Shown here: piece by piece, positions 7,311-15,905 of the stretch | Layout: each line of letters starts with the position of its first letter | Position numbering within the stretch: the first letter of the stretch is position 1 | NCBI GenBank assembly: GCA_905214305.1 | Contig: CAJMLK010000042.1 | Coordinates: 1 to 22,553 of the forward strand | Origin: an uncultured bacterium | Lineage (GTDB): Bacteria > Desulfobacterota > Desulfovibrionia > Desulfovibrionales > Desulfovibrionaceae | DNA: 22,553 bases | Direction: 5' to 3' | The notes under the pieces: generated by a model | Seen by the model: the letters and a program-made list of their open reading frames with translations, nothing else | Database searches by the model: none | Told to the model about the DNA's origin: nothing | Made by a program: the position numbers and the translations under genes

Positions 7311-7431
7311 GCTGGTCAGAAGGTTTTTGCTTCCTGGCGGGGCAACGGCATGAACGACGTGACGCTGCGGGTGAACACCCGCGCCCGGCCCTGCCGTTGC
7401 GGCGACAGAAGGCAAAAATTCGCTGACCAGC
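7311..7431 (-). ncRNA. Rod-like structured leader RNA of glyQS (unassigned)
   Basis: Nested complementary segments pair across the whole element: 7311-7319 with 7423-7431 (9 bp); 7324-7330 with 7412-7418 (7 bp), extended by a partly paired CTTCTG/CAGGAAG segment; 7342-7350 with 7392-7400 (9 bp, GCAACGGCA); and 7367-7373 with 7376-7382 (GCGGGTG hairpin). The candidate transcription start falls a few bases before the outer stem, and the outer stem ends just before the glyQ ribosome binding site. It could be a cis-regulatory leader, a separate small RNA, or a palindromic repeat. It lacks T-box or glycine-riboswitch features that I recognise. Confidence 0.5.
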
Positions 7432-7439
7432 GGCTCCTT

Positions 7440-7478
7440 TTTATAGCATTGCAACTTTGAAAATATATATTAACAAAG
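7440..7478 (-). promoter_or_regulatory. Candidate promoter of glyQ with palindrome at the -35 position
   Basis: Minus-strand TGCTATAAA gives an extended -10 (TATAAA at 7440-7445). No TTGACA-like -35 is seen. Instead, the imperfect A/T-rich palindrome at 7453-7478 is centred about 23 bases upstream of the -10 centre. The same CAAAGTTGCNATGCT string joins palindrome and -10 upstream of mfd. Confidence 0.45.
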
Positions 7479-7594
7479 CCTGTAAGACGCCCACTTCGCC
7501 CTGCACGCGTCAGCTGCCTGCACGTGCGCCTCGATGGCGAACGCCTGCGCACGCAGCCACCGGAACCGTTTCAAGGCGAAACAGCCCTGAAGCG
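7453..7594. repeat. Dispersed palindrome-headed intergenic repeat, copy A
   Basis: Begins with AACTTTGAAAATATATATT (degenerate palindrome to 7478) and runs through CTGTAAGACGC, CACTTCGCC and GCGCCTCGATGGCGAACGCC to CAGCCCTGAAGCG. The first part matches the head of the copies at 10797 and 15906. The TGGCGAACG...CTGC.CACGCAGCC segment is shared with the copy at 10797, and the CAGCCCTGAAGCG tail with the copy at 15906. Confidence 0.55.
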
Positions 7595-7669
7595 CCTGCC
7601 CCTGCCAGACAAGCAAGCCCGGGGCCGACCCGCAAGGCCGCACACACAGCGACGACGAAAAACGGCCAG

Positions 7670-8422
7670 TTACACGCGGCGAAAAAAGCCCCCCTCCCAC
7701 GCCAGTCCCAGATGGTACTGCACAAAGCCGTCAATAACCCTGGAACAGGCCCGGCGGTCCGCCGAGGGCAGTTCCCCCGCGTGCCAGCCGGATGGCAATT
7801 CTTGCTGCACATGGCGTAAAAGGTCAAGCCCGTCGGCGCTCAATTCCACACCATAACGCACAGGCCCCGCCTGTGCGCGGCACGACGGACAACGAACATG
7901 CCCTTCATCCACCACAAACTGCACGGGGCCGTTCACATCTGTGCCGCACAGGCCGCATACATCAAGGCTGGGGGCAAACCCCAAAGCTCCGGCGAGGCGA
8001 AGACGGAAAAAAAGTGGAAACAGCGCAGGCAGAGCCGGAGCTTCTTCAAGGGTGCGCCGCATGTCCTCAACCAGAGCGAAGGCCTCGTCCGCACCGTCAT
8101 CGTTGACGCCAAGGGCCTCCACAAAACGCAGGCAATTGGCCGCAAGACCCATGCGACGCCAGTCCTGCCTGAGCGCCTGCGGCCCGCCAAGCAGCACGGC
8201 TTCTTCAAGATTCAGAAAGCCCCCGCGCGGCGATGCCTTGACGCGGCAGTGCAGGCTGTTGAGCACATCGAGGCAGCCGCAAAAACGACGCCTGCTTCTG
8301 CTGCCCCCAAAGGCGAACAGCGTCAGCAGGCCGTGTTTGCGGCACAGGGTTTTCAGCCAGAGGTCCGACTCACGAAAGTGCCCCATGCGCAGCACAAGCG
8401 CGTGATCGGCCCATTCCGTCAT
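7670..8422 (-). CDS. recO: DNA repair protein RecO
   Basis: A 250-residue RecO. The N-terminal OB-fold part starts MTEWADHALVLRMGHFRESDLWLKTLCRKHGLLTLFAFGG. A zinc-finger CxxC pair follows at C156/C159 and C178/C181. Known role: with RecR it loads RecA onto SSB-coated single-stranded DNA in the RecF pathway and anneals strands. Its ATG overlaps the TGA stop of the upstream RodZ-like gene (ATGA), so the two are translationally coupled. After recO, about 375 bases of non-coding DNA with a repeat and a structured leader precede glyQ. Confidence 0.95.
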   Translation of the reverse strand: MTEWADHALVLRMGHFRESDLWLKTLCRKHGLLTLFAFGGSRSRRRFCGCLDVLNSLHCRVKASPRGGFLNLEEAVLLGGPQALRQDWRRMGLAANCLRFVEALGVNDDGADEAFALVEDMRRTLEEAPALPALFPLFFRLRLAGALGFAPSLDVCGLCGTDVNGPVQFVVDEGHVRCPSCRAQAGPVRYGVELSADGLDLLRHVQQELPSGWHAGELPSADRRACSRVIDGFVQYHLGLAWEGGFFRRV

Positions 8423-9384
8423 TGTCGCGCCGGGGGAAAAGTAAGGGTGCGAACCTGACCGCTGCTGCCCACGGGCGGAAGTTCCTCACCGTCATAGCGA
8501 ATGCGCACTCCGCCGGCGTTGCCAAGCTTCAATTCGAGGCTTTTGCTGAAAGTAAGGGCAAAGGTATCGCCCTTGCGCAACGAAAACTGCCTTGTGTCGG
8601 TATTATCGGCGCTGGAATGCACCCAGCATTCTTCGGTGGCGGTAATGATGACCTTGTGCGGCCCGGCCACTGCGGGCCTTTCAGTGCCTGCTCCTGTGGC
8701 GGAAGCCGCAGGGGATGCAGGCGCGGCCGGGGAGGCAGCCACGGGGGCCGCCGGGGAACCGGCCGGCGTCTCGGCACGCTGCGCAACACCTGATGCAGCA
8801 GACGGCGCGGCAGGAACAGCGGATGCGGCCCCGGACGCGGCCGGTGACTGCTCCGTGCCGCCGGACTGTCGGGCAGGACTGTCCGCACGCGCGCCCTCCG
8901 CTCCAGCTCTGGTTGAAGAAAGCGGAGCCGGGCTGTCAGCCGTGTCGGGCCTCTGCATGGGCGCGGGCTGTGCCATGCGCCGTGTCTGGCTGTTCAAAAA
9001 TTCAAGAGCGCCCTGCTGCCATGCCACATAAACGCCGAGGCCCAGCAAGATCAGCACAAGAGCCATGAAAAAAGGCTTGAAGTTGCGGCGAGGGGCCAGA
9101 TAGATTTCCGGCGGACCCGAATGCTGCGCGGCGGCTTCCTCACTGTTGGCTTCCAGCGTTGCCAGAGCCGCGCCGACCTCTTCGGTCGAAAGGCCCACGT
9201 AGGCGGAATAGGAACGGATAAAACCCTTGGTATACGCAAGATGCGGCAAAGAAGACGTGTCCCCCGCCTCCAGGGCGCGCAAAAGGCGTGCGCCTATCTT
9301 CAGATGATTGGCCGCATCTTCGATGCTCAGCCCCCTCTGCTCACGCTCGGCGCGCAGAGCCGCACCCAATTCCTCTAAGGTCAT
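8419..9384 (-). CDS. RodZ-like helix-turn-helix membrane protein with DUF4115 domain
   Basis: 321 residues. Residues 1-75 form an N-terminal HTH of the RodZ type (MTLEELGAALRAEREQRGLSIEDAANHLKIGARLLRALEAGD). A transmembrane segment lies at about 103-122. A long Ala/Pro/Ser-rich linker follows, then a C-terminal DUF4115-like domain (VIITATEECWVHSSADNTDTRQFSLRKGD...). Known RodZ proteins sit in the inner membrane, bind MreB through the cytoplasmic HTH and help keep cell shape. The ATG has GAGG seven bases upstream; the frame is open further 5' but without family similarity. It overlaps recO by four bases and follows a parvulin gene, so it is probably in the same operon. Confidence 0.88.
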   Translation of the reverse strand: MTLEELGAALRAEREQRGLSIEDAANHLKIGARLLRALEAGDTSSLPHLAYTKGFIRSYSAYVGLSTEEVGAALATLEANSEEAAAQHSGPPEIYLAPRRNFKPFFMALVLILLGLGVYVAWQQGALEFLNSQTRRMAQPAPMQRPDTADSPAPLSSTRAGAEGARADSPARQSGGTEQSPAASGAASAVPAAPSAASGVAQRAETPAGSPAAPVAASPAAPASPAASATGAGTERPAVAGPHKVIITATEECWVHSSADNTDTRQFSLRKGDTFALTFSKSLELKLGNAGGVRIRYDGEELPPVGSSGQVRTLTFPPARQ

Positions 9385-9524
9385 GCAAAGCCTCGGTAAA
9401 GGTCTTTGCCGCCCCGTGGGCGGCTGTTGCCGGCGGCGCAGCACGGGCCATTCAGGCCCGGCCGCAACCGGAACGGCGCTGCGGGCCGGGGCAACCACGG
9501 CCGCGCTGCGCCCGGTCAGACGCG

Positions 9525-10460
9525 CTACAGGCGGATGTCTATCACGGCCTTGCTGCGCAACTGACCAGTATAGTCGTCAAAACGTTCCATCGCCTTGGGC
9601 TGCCGCAAGAGGGCGTCAATCTGCGGCTTGGCTTCTTCAAGGCTGAGCATTTTCATGCCTCCGCCACCGGGGCGGAAAAGATGCACCTGGGCCTTATGCC
9701 CCTGCAGATCAAAAAGCTCTGTCACATCACCCGGCTTCATCGTGGCAAGGCGGCCTTCCCACTCGGGGTTCAGGCGATCCCATTCCACCGGCCCCATATC
9801 ACCGCCCTTTTCCTTGTTGGGAGCGATGGAATACTTGCGCGCCGCTTCTTCAAACGTCAGCGAACCGGAGCGTATCTGGGCGGCAATGGACGCGGCATTC
9901 ACCTTGGGCGAGTACACCATGACCCCCATGTGCAGGCCGGTACGGTCGTACATGGTGTCTTTGTGTGCCTCGTAATAGGCGCGGATTTCCTCGGGGGTGA
10001 CCACAACCTTGCGGCCGACCTCCATGCTCATGATCTTTTGCCTCAACAGGCTTTTTTCAATATTTCCACGAAGTTCAGCAACACTGCTTTTCTGTTTGGC
10101 AAGCTGTTCCTCAAACTGCTGTTTGGTCATGTTGCGACCCTGCATGAGTTTGGCAATCTCGTTGTCAATCTCTGTGGGCGATACGCTGACCTTCAGCCTT
10201 CTGGCTTCCTGAGCAATGAGGATATCCATGATCATCATGTCCAGAACCTTGCGAAAAACAGCATCGACCTGCTTGGCGTCAGCGGGATTATCCGGGTTGA
10301 GTCTGGCGCGCACCAGATCAGGCAAGGCGTTTTTTTGCAGATCGAACATGGTAATGACCTGACCATTGACCACGGCGGCCACTTTATTGAGCTGGGCGGC
10401 CTGTACGCCGCATGCGGCCAAAAGCATGACCGCCAGCAGCAAAACAAGTGTCTTCCTCAC
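9525..10460 (-). CDS. SurA-like peptidyl-prolyl cis-trans isomerase (parvulin family)
   Basis: 311 residues with an N-terminal signal sequence, a SurA-type chaperone N-domain (LNKVAAVVNGQVITMFDLQKNALPDLV) and a C-terminal parvulin domain at about 175-262 with the typical KGGDMGPVEW at 218-227. Known role: periplasmic folding of outer-membrane proteins. The signal peptide contains LLAAC (Cys17), a possible lipobox, but VQA|AQ would also suit signal peptidase I; I cannot decide. The start chosen is GTG at 10458-10460, because AGGGAG lies six bases upstream, whereas the ATG five codons earlier has no ribosome binding site. It is 140 bases upstream of the RodZ-like gene on the same strand. Confidence 0.9.
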   Translation of the reverse strand: MRKTLVLLLAVMLLAACGVQAAQLNKVAAVVNGQVITMFDLQKNALPDLVRARLNPDNPADAKQVDAVFRKVLDMMIMDILIAQEARRLKVSVSPTEIDNEIAKLMQGRNMTKQQFEEQLAKQKSSVAELRGNIEKSLLRQKIMSMEVGRKVVVTPEEIRAYYEAHKDTMYDRTGLHMGVMVYSPKVNAASIAAQIRSGSLTFEEAARKYSIAPNKEKGGDMGPVEWDRLNPEWEGRLATMKPGDVTELFDLQGHKAQVHLFRPGGGGMKMLSLEEAKPQIDALLRQPKAMERFDDYTGQLRSKAVIDIRL

Positions 10461-10643
10461 AGGTTTCTCCCTCATGTAAGACGCAGTGCGCCTGTTTATC
10501 CTTAGATTTTTAGCCCAAAACAGCGCGACATGCAATGTCTGCCCGGCAGGCGCGAGGCCCTGACAGCTGCAAAACAGACGTCCGCCACCAGGGTGCAGGC
10601 CCGGTCTGACCCTTTGCCGAAAGACTTGGAGCTTTTGCACCCT

Positions 10644-10934
10644 GGAGCATTTTCGCTTTGCAACTGCTCCGGCGATTGCGTGAGCAGACGCCCGCAGCGC
10701 AGACGTAAAGGCAATCTGCTCCGGCGACAGGGACGGGCCACTGTGCACTTGCACCGCAGGCGCTGTAGTGAGCGCCTTAACATAATAGAGCAGATTAACT
10801 TTGAGAATATACATTCTCAAAGTTTAAGGCACGCTCACTTCGGCGTTTAACCGCGCAGGTAAACTGCGCTTACGCCTCCGTGGCGAACGTCTGCTCACGC
10901 AGCCGCCAGAGCAATTTCAAAGTGAAATTGCTCT
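10644..10934. repeat. 291-bp imperfect inverted repeat containing dispersed repeat copy B
   Basis: The first 47 bases (10644-10690) and the reverse complement of the last 47 (10888-10934) agree at 39 positions, including 14 identical bases at the inner end (TGCGTGAGCAGACG). Inside lies a palindrome with 12-bp arms AACTTTGAGAAT at 10797-10824. The right end has its own palindrome, AGAGCAATTTCA with a 3-base loop (10908-10934). The stretch between the parvulin and lipoprotein genes (10461-11046) has no gene. The layout resembles a MITE or other non-autonomous palindromic element, but no target duplication is established. Confidence 0.6.
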
Positions 10935-11046
10935 ACATCTAGACAACATGAAACATCGACATGGCAACATTCTGTATCGGCAGGCATATCCGGCATCCCC
11001 GGACGTGGCTTGCCGGCCATTGGCCGGGGGACAGGCGCCGCCGCTC

Positions 11047-12246
11047 CTACATTCCCTGACCGGAGCTTTCCGTAGCGGGGCTGCCCCGGCCTTCCGTTTC
11101 TCCCGGTCCTCCCTGATTTTCACCCTCCCCCTCTTCGGCAGGCACACTTGTGCCGCCAGTTCCGTTACCGTCGACAGAACCGCTGGAAGCGCCTTCACGC
11201 ACGGGGGTTCGAGCCGAGGGCGGGGTCAGCAGATCAGGCGCAAGGTCGGGATTCACACGCACCCTGGCGCGCGACAGGGCGGCAGCAAGCCAGCGCTCGA
11301 AAGCCGCCTCTTTCTCCCGCTCGCGCAGAATATTTTCTATGAGCGGATACGCCTCGGCCACACTCATGACGTGTGCCGCATTGCGCCGCACCAGCGCCAG
11401 CCCCAGCCAGCGGTCACCCTCCTGCCGTGGCGGCAGGCACTGCCCGGGAGAGAGCCTTTCCAGACCTTTTTGCGACTCTTTCGGCAATTGGGCCGCATCG
11501 GCCTCCACGCACTGCAAAAGCACCTCACCGGCCTGTTCTTCACGAACCGGCCCCACCGAGGAAAAAGAGGCGCAAAAACTGTCCACGCCCTGACGGTCTG
11601 CGGCAGAAATCAAACAGATGTCCAGCGTTTCAGGCAAGTTGAATTCCGCTTCGTGTTCCTTGTAATAGCCACGCACATTATCCAGAGAAATGCGGATGCC
11701 GGGCAAAAGAACGCGCTTTTCAAAGCTCTGCACGGCAAGATGGTCGCGCATGAGCAACCGCCATTCATTGACGTCCAGCGACTCCTCCGCAAGAAAGCGC
11801 GCCAGCTCCTCTTCTCCACCATAATCCGCACGCACGTGCGCCACGGCGGACTCCACAGCGGAATCAGTGACGGGAATCTGCAGCGTGCGCAATTCCTGAT
11901 TCACCAGTGTATAGATGATGAGTGTGCCAAGCGCGTCGCCGTACTGGCGCTTCATGTTTTCCAGCGAAGGCCGCTGCATGGTGTCCAGAGTGGCAGAGCG
12001 GCCGTCCAGCAGGGCCTGCACGGTGCGCAGGTAAATGGGATCGCCGTTGACCGTCGCCACAACACCTTCGGGCAGGCGTCCTTCAAGGCAGCCGCCCAAA
12101 AGCAGACAGCAGACAAGCAGCGCCGGGCCAGCCATGCCAGACGGGCCTATCAGGCCAGACGAGCGCAACCGGCGACGAAACAGCGCGAACCCGGCTGCCG
12201 GGAGCGCGCTGAAAAAAGAGCGAAAAACAGAAGGCAGCAAGGGCAT
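11047..12246 (-). CDS. SurA-like N-terminal domain lipoprotein with degenerate isomerase region
   Basis: About 399 residues. LLVCCLLLGGC gives a clear lipobox (Cys near 53 with the start used), so the mature protein is probably lipid-anchored in the envelope. The SurA/PpiC-type chaperone region follows (EGVVATVNGDPIYLRTVQALLDG... to VRGYYKEHEAEFNLPE). The segment after it is where a parvulin domain would be, but the usual GGDLG-like motif is not seen, so isomerase activity is doubtful. The last 60 residues are a Gly/Ser/Glu-rich tail. The ATG at 12244-12246 has AAAGGA five bases upstream; this gives an unusually long segment before the hydrophobic core, so Met38 is an alternative. It lies 70 bases downstream of mfd and is likely co-transcribed with it. 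Confidence 0.8.
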   Translation of the reverse strand: MPLLPSVFRSFFSALPAAGFALFRRRLRSSGLIGPSGMAGPALLVCCLLLGGCLEGRLPEGVVATVNGDPIYLRTVQALLDGRSATLDTMQRPSLENMKRQYGDALGTLIIYTLVNQELRTLQIPVTDSAVESAVAHVRADYGGEEELARFLAEESLDVNEWRLLMRDHLAVQSFEKRVLLPGIRISLDNVRGYYKEHEAEFNLPETLDICLISAADRQGVDSFCASFSSVGPVREEQAGEVLLQCVEADAAQLPKESQKGLERLSPGQCLPPRQEGDRWLGLALVRRNAAHVMSVAEAYPLIENILREREKEAAFERWLAAALSRARVRVNPDLAPDLLTPPSARTPVREGASSGSVDGNGTGGTSVPAEEGEGENQGGPGETEGRGSPATESSGQGM

Positions 12247-12316
12247 AGACATCCTTTCCCCACAAAACACGTGCCGGAAGAACAGCGGAAGGCAGAACGG
12301 CCCCGGTCGCCAGCAA

Positions 12317-15300
12317 TCAGGCGGGAGCCTTTTCTTCGGTTTTTTTCGCGACAGGCGTACGTATGTCTTCCAGTGCCTGCCGCAATCTGTCAAGCCCCTC
12401 GGCAAAGGGCATATCTTTCGCCAGTGGCAGGGTCAACCCGGCCGGAGGCTGCATCCGCGCACCGGGCATGGACGCGGCCAGCGCCACAATGCGCTCGGGC
12501 AGCACGGCCGTTTGCCCGTCGGGCCAGATCAGGCGCACATGCTCACGGTGCACATCGGCCTTCTGCACCTGCAGTTCCGTAAGAAACTGCTTGAAGTCCA
12601 GCACTGCCAGAAAGTTCGTCAGTTCCTCGGGGAAGGGACCGAAACGGTCGCGAATGGAAAGGGCCGTTTCCTCGCGCGCGGCCCCGCCCTGAGCGGAAGT
12701 AAGCGCCTTGTAGCAGCGCAGCCGCTCGCGACCGTCATCAATATACGCTGCCGGAATATGGGCAGGCAGGCCAAGGGTAAGCTCTGTTTCGCTGACCAGA
12801 CTTTCGGGCGTGCCCTTGAGGCGGCCCACGGCCTCCTCAAGCATCTCAAGATAAAGATCCAGCCCCACCCGGCACATGTGCCCGGACTGCACCTCACCCA
12901 GTATATTCCCGGCCCCGCGCAGACGCAAATCTTCCATGGCCACCTGAAAGCCTGCGCCCAGATAGTCCATGTCAAGAATGATGCGCAGGCGCTCTTCGGC
13001 CACAGCCGTGAGGCGCTCGGCATCAGGAACCACAAAAAAGGCGTAAGCCTGCCTGTCACTGCGGCCCACCCGCCCGCGCAGCTGGTACAGCTGCCCAAGG
13101 CCGAACATTTGTGCCTGATCCACCACAAGCGTGTTGGCGCGGGGAAAGTCCAGCCCGGACTCCACAATGGATGTGCAGACCAGCACGTCCAGTTCACCGT
13201 GCCAGAACCTGTGCATGGTGTCTTCAAGCTCGGCCTCGGACATCTGCCCGTGGGCCATGCCCACCCGGGCGGCGGGCACAAGGCCGCGCACATATTCAGC
13301 CACGCGCTCCAACCCCTGCACGCGGTTATAGACCCAGAACACCTGCCCTTCCCGTTCAATCTCCCGTTCCAGCACCTTGCGCAACACATTGTCGTCCTTG
13401 CGCAGCACGGCGCTGGCGACAGGCTTGCGATCCTGCGGCGCGGTTTCGATGATGGAAAGCTCGCGGATGCCGGACATGGAAAGCTGGAGGGTGCGCGGTA
13501 TGGGCGTGGCCGTGAGCGTCAGCACGTCCACGTTCTTTTTGAGAGCCTTGAGCTTTTCCTTGTGGCGCACGCCGAAACGCTGCTCCTCGTCCAGCACGAG
13601 CAATGTCAGGTTGGGCAGCTTTACATCGCTGGAAAGTATGCGGTGCGTGCCGATAAGAATGTCTATCTGCCCGGCAGCGGCAGCCTTGAGCACCTCTTTT
13701 TGCCTGGGGCGCGTCACAAAACGGCTGAGCAGCCCCACGTTGACGGGAAAACCCGCCAGACGCGCGCGAAACGTCTGATAATGCTGCTCGGCCAGCACCG
13801 TGGTGGGACACAGCAGGGCAACCTGCCGCCCTTCGGAGGCCGCGCGAAAAGCCGCACGCAGGGCCACCTCTGTCTTGCCGAAGCCCACATCGCCGCACAC
13901 AAGGCGATCCATGGGACGCGGCCTGTCCATATCGTCCAGCACATCCTGAATGGCCTTGGCCTGATCGGGCGTTTCTTCAAAGCCGAAGGTGGCCTCAAAC
14001 TCGTGGTACAGCTCACCGGGGGGATCGTAGCGAAAGCCCTTGGTCACCTTGCGGTAGGCATACATTTCCACAAGATCGGCGGCAATTTTTTCAATGGCCT
14101 TGCGCGCTTTTTCCTTGCCCGCCACCCAGGCCGCCCCGCCCAGACGGTCAAGGGCAGGTTCCACGCCTTCAGTGCCCTTGAAACGCTGGATAAGCCCCAG
14201 CCTGTCGGCAGGCACATAGAGCTTGTCGCGCCCGGAATATTCCACCAGCAGAAAATCGTTGGCCGCGGCATTGAGATCAAGATGATGCAGACCGGCAAAG
14301 CGGCCGATGCCGTAGTCCCTGTGGACAAGCAGATCGCCGGGCCTGAGATCGTCAAAAGTGTCCAGCCCCTTGAAAACGCGGGAAGAAACACGGGGCGTCT
14401 TTTCAGCCTTGGGGTAAAGGATGTCTTCGCCCAGCACCAGCACATCGTCCCACACAAGCTCGGCCCCGGAGCGGAACGGCGAAACCAGCGCAAACAGCCC
14501 CCGCTGATCGGGCGCATACCGCAAAGCGGGTATGATGCCGTCCTGTTCCGCAAGCTTCAGGAACTTTGCACGGCTTCTGCCGGAAGAAAAGCTCAGCACA
14601 ACCTGACGGCGGCTGCCCTTCCATTCCTTGAGTCCTGCGGCGAGATGCTGCCACGGGCGATCCTGCGCGCCGGGCAAGGGAAAAAGATCGGTAAAGGAAT
14701 GCAGAGGACGCTCGGGCAGATCCAGCCCCCGCTCTTCCACACCCATAACCAGAGGCTCGGCGTACACGCGCTGAAAGGTATTCCAGGGGGCGGGCTGCGA
14801 ACTTTTGCGCAGCGCCAGCGCGGCAGGCTGCGGCAGGGGGGCGTCGGGAGCCTCCAGCCTTTCCTTGAGGCTCAGGCGGCCATCGCGCAGGGCATCGGCA
14901 CTGTCACTTTCGCCGGGCAAAAGCCACAGGCTGTCCTTGGGCAGCCAGTCTTCAAACAGGCTTGGCGTTTCAAGCACACTGCCGGGCAAAAGCCCCAGGC
15001 CGCCGCCGTCCAGAGACTTCTTGAAGGAATAGCATTCGTTTTCGCCGATGCGGCCTTCGGCAAACATGCGATCACAGCGATCACGAGCCGCTGCGAGGCT
15101 TTTGGCGTCAAGGGCAAGGGGGCTGGCGGGCAAAAGAACCAGCTCATCGCAAGCCTGCAGCGAACGCTGGCTTTCAGCGTCAAAAACACGCATTTCATCC
15201 AGTGTGTCGCCAAAAAATTCCAGTCGAACCGGCTTTGCGTAACCAGTGGGGAAAATATCCAGAATATCACCGCGACGGGCCATTTCTCCGGGCCGCGTTA

Positions 15301-15784
15301 CCATGGCAACGCGCTCGTACCCCCACTCAACGGCCTGCTCCAGCAGCAGTTCCGGCGCGTAATCGCTGCCCTTGTGCAAATCAAGATTGCGTGCGGCAAA
15401 AAAATCCAGAGGCACATGGCGCAGCAGCAGGCTTTCCACACTGCACACCACACAGCGCGGCCGCCCCTGGGCCAGACCATACAGCGCGGCAAGACGCGAT
15501 GCCCACGAGGCTCTGTCCTGCCACTGGCTCAGGGGAGGGAGATTCAGACAGGGGCTGCTCCACTGGGGTTCGGAAACAGACTTGTCGGCCAGCGAAAGGT
15601 CAGGCGTAAAAAGCGTCAGCAAGGCGCGGGCGCTGTTGTATTCTTCCCGGTCGCGGGCCACCAGAACCACGGTACGCCCCTGGGCCAGCGCTTCGGCTGC
15701 AAGGCGGCAACGTGTGCCCATGCCGCTGCGCTCGATATATATCTGCCCTTCCCTGCTTGCCAATACTGTACTGAAATTGCTCAT
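12317..15784 (-). CDS. mfd: Transcription-repair coupling factor
   Basis: 1155 residues, the normal Mfd length. Seen in order: a UvrB-like N-terminal module; the CarD-like RNA polymerase interaction domain (DLRPGDLLVHRDYGIGRF, about 475-495); RecG-like helicase motifs with Walker A GDVGFGKTE (about 630-637), DEEQ (about 731-734), LTATPIPRTLQLSM and GRVGRSDRQAYAFF (about 905); and the C-terminal TRCF domain. Known role: it pushes stalled RNA polymerase off damaged DNA and recruits UvrA. The start MSNFSTVLASREGQ matches Mfd N-termini; only GGAA lies upstream as a weak ribosome binding site. It is first in a run with the lipoprotein and parvulin genes. Confidence 0.97.
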   Translation of the reverse strand: MSNFSTVLASREGQIYIERSGMGTRCRLAAEALAQGRTVVLVARDREEYNSARALLTLFTPDLSLADKSVSEPQWSSPCLNLPPLSQWQDRASWASRLAALYGLAQGRPRCVVCSVESLLLRHVPLDFFAARNLDLHKGSDYAPELLLEQAVEWGYERVAMVTRPGEMARRGDILDIFPTGYAKPVRLEFFGDTLDEMRVFDAESQRSLQACDELVLLPASPLALDAKSLAAARDRCDRMFAEGRIGENECYSFKKSLDGGGLGLLPGSVLETPSLFEDWLPKDSLWLLPGESDSADALRDGRLSLKERLEAPDAPLPQPAALALRKSSQPAPWNTFQRVYAEPLVMGVEERGLDLPERPLHSFTDLFPLPGAQDRPWQHLAAGLKEWKGSRRQVVLSFSSGRSRAKFLKLAEQDGIIPALRYAPDQRGLFALVSPFRSGAELVWDDVLVLGEDILYPKAEKTPRVSSRVFKGLDTFDDLRPGDLLVHRDYGIGRFAGLHHLDLNAAANDFLLVEYSGRDKLYVPADRLGLIQRFKGTEGVEPALDRLGGAAWVAGKEKARKAIEKIAADLVEMYAYRKVTKGFRYDPPGELYHEFEATFGFEETPDQAKAIQDVLDDMDRPRPMDRLVCGDVGFGKTEVALRAAFRAASEGRQVALLCPTTVLAEQHYQTFRARLAGFPVNVGLLSRFVTRPRQKEVLKAAAAGQIDILIGTHRILSSDVKLPNLTLLVLDEEQRFGVRHKEKLKALKKNVDVLTLTATPIPRTLQLSMSGIRELSIIETAPQDRKPVASAVLRKDDNVLRKVLEREIEREGQVFWVYNRVQGLERVAEYVRGLVPAARVGMAHGQMSEAELEDTMHRFWHGELDVLVCTSIVESGLDFPRANTLVVDQAQMFGLGQLYQLRGRVGRSDRQAYAFFVVPDAERLTAVAEERLRIILDMDYLGAGFQVAMEDLRLRGAGNILGEVQSGHMCRVGLDLYLEMLEEAVGRLKGTPESLVSETELTLGLPAHIPAAYIDDGRERLRCYKALTSAQGGAAREETALSIRDRFGPFPEELTNFLAVLDFKQFLTELQVQKADVHREHVRLIWPDGQTAVLPERIVALAASMPGARMQPPAGLTLPLAKDMPFAEGLDRLRQALEDIRTPVAKKTEEKAPA

Positions 15785-15869
15785 GAAAATATTCCATGCA
15801 CCGTGCGTTTTCGGGCACGGACGTAATGCGGGAATGCGGCGCAAGGCCGCTGTGTTCGGATGGGCGGCG

Positions 15870-15898
15870 GCGGGCAAAAAAATGCCCGCGCCATGTAA
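15870..15898 (-). promoter_or_regulatory. Candidate promoter and leader hairpin of mfd
   Basis: Minus-strand TGCTTACAT gives an extended -10-like sequence (TTACAT at 15893-15898), 24 bases from the centre of the palindrome in repeat copy C. Just downstream, GCGGGCA (15870-15876) and TGCCCGC (15883-15889) form a hairpin with an all-A/T loop that would lie at the very 5' end of the transcript. Its role is unknown. Confidence 0.35.
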
Positions 15899-15905
15899 GC
15901 ATGGC

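Noticed and set aside
7311..7431. T-box or glycine riboswitch before glyQ
   Set aside because: No T-box sequence, specifier loop or terminator/antiterminator pair is seen, and the glycine aptamer core is not recognisable.
7311..7431. 4.5S/SRP RNA or 6S RNA
   Set aside because: The SRP apical motif is absent, and the size and lack of a clear central bubble do not support 6S RNA.
10948..12582. 544-codon + strand frame opposite the lipoprotein gene
   Set aside because: Antisense shadow; the opposite strand has a lipobox, a SurA-type domain and a ribosome binding site.
12035..15826. 1263-codon + strand open frame opposite mfd
   Set aside because: It lies antisense to a full-length Mfd with all motifs. 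Its length reflects G+C-rich codon use on the other strand, and the translation has no family features.
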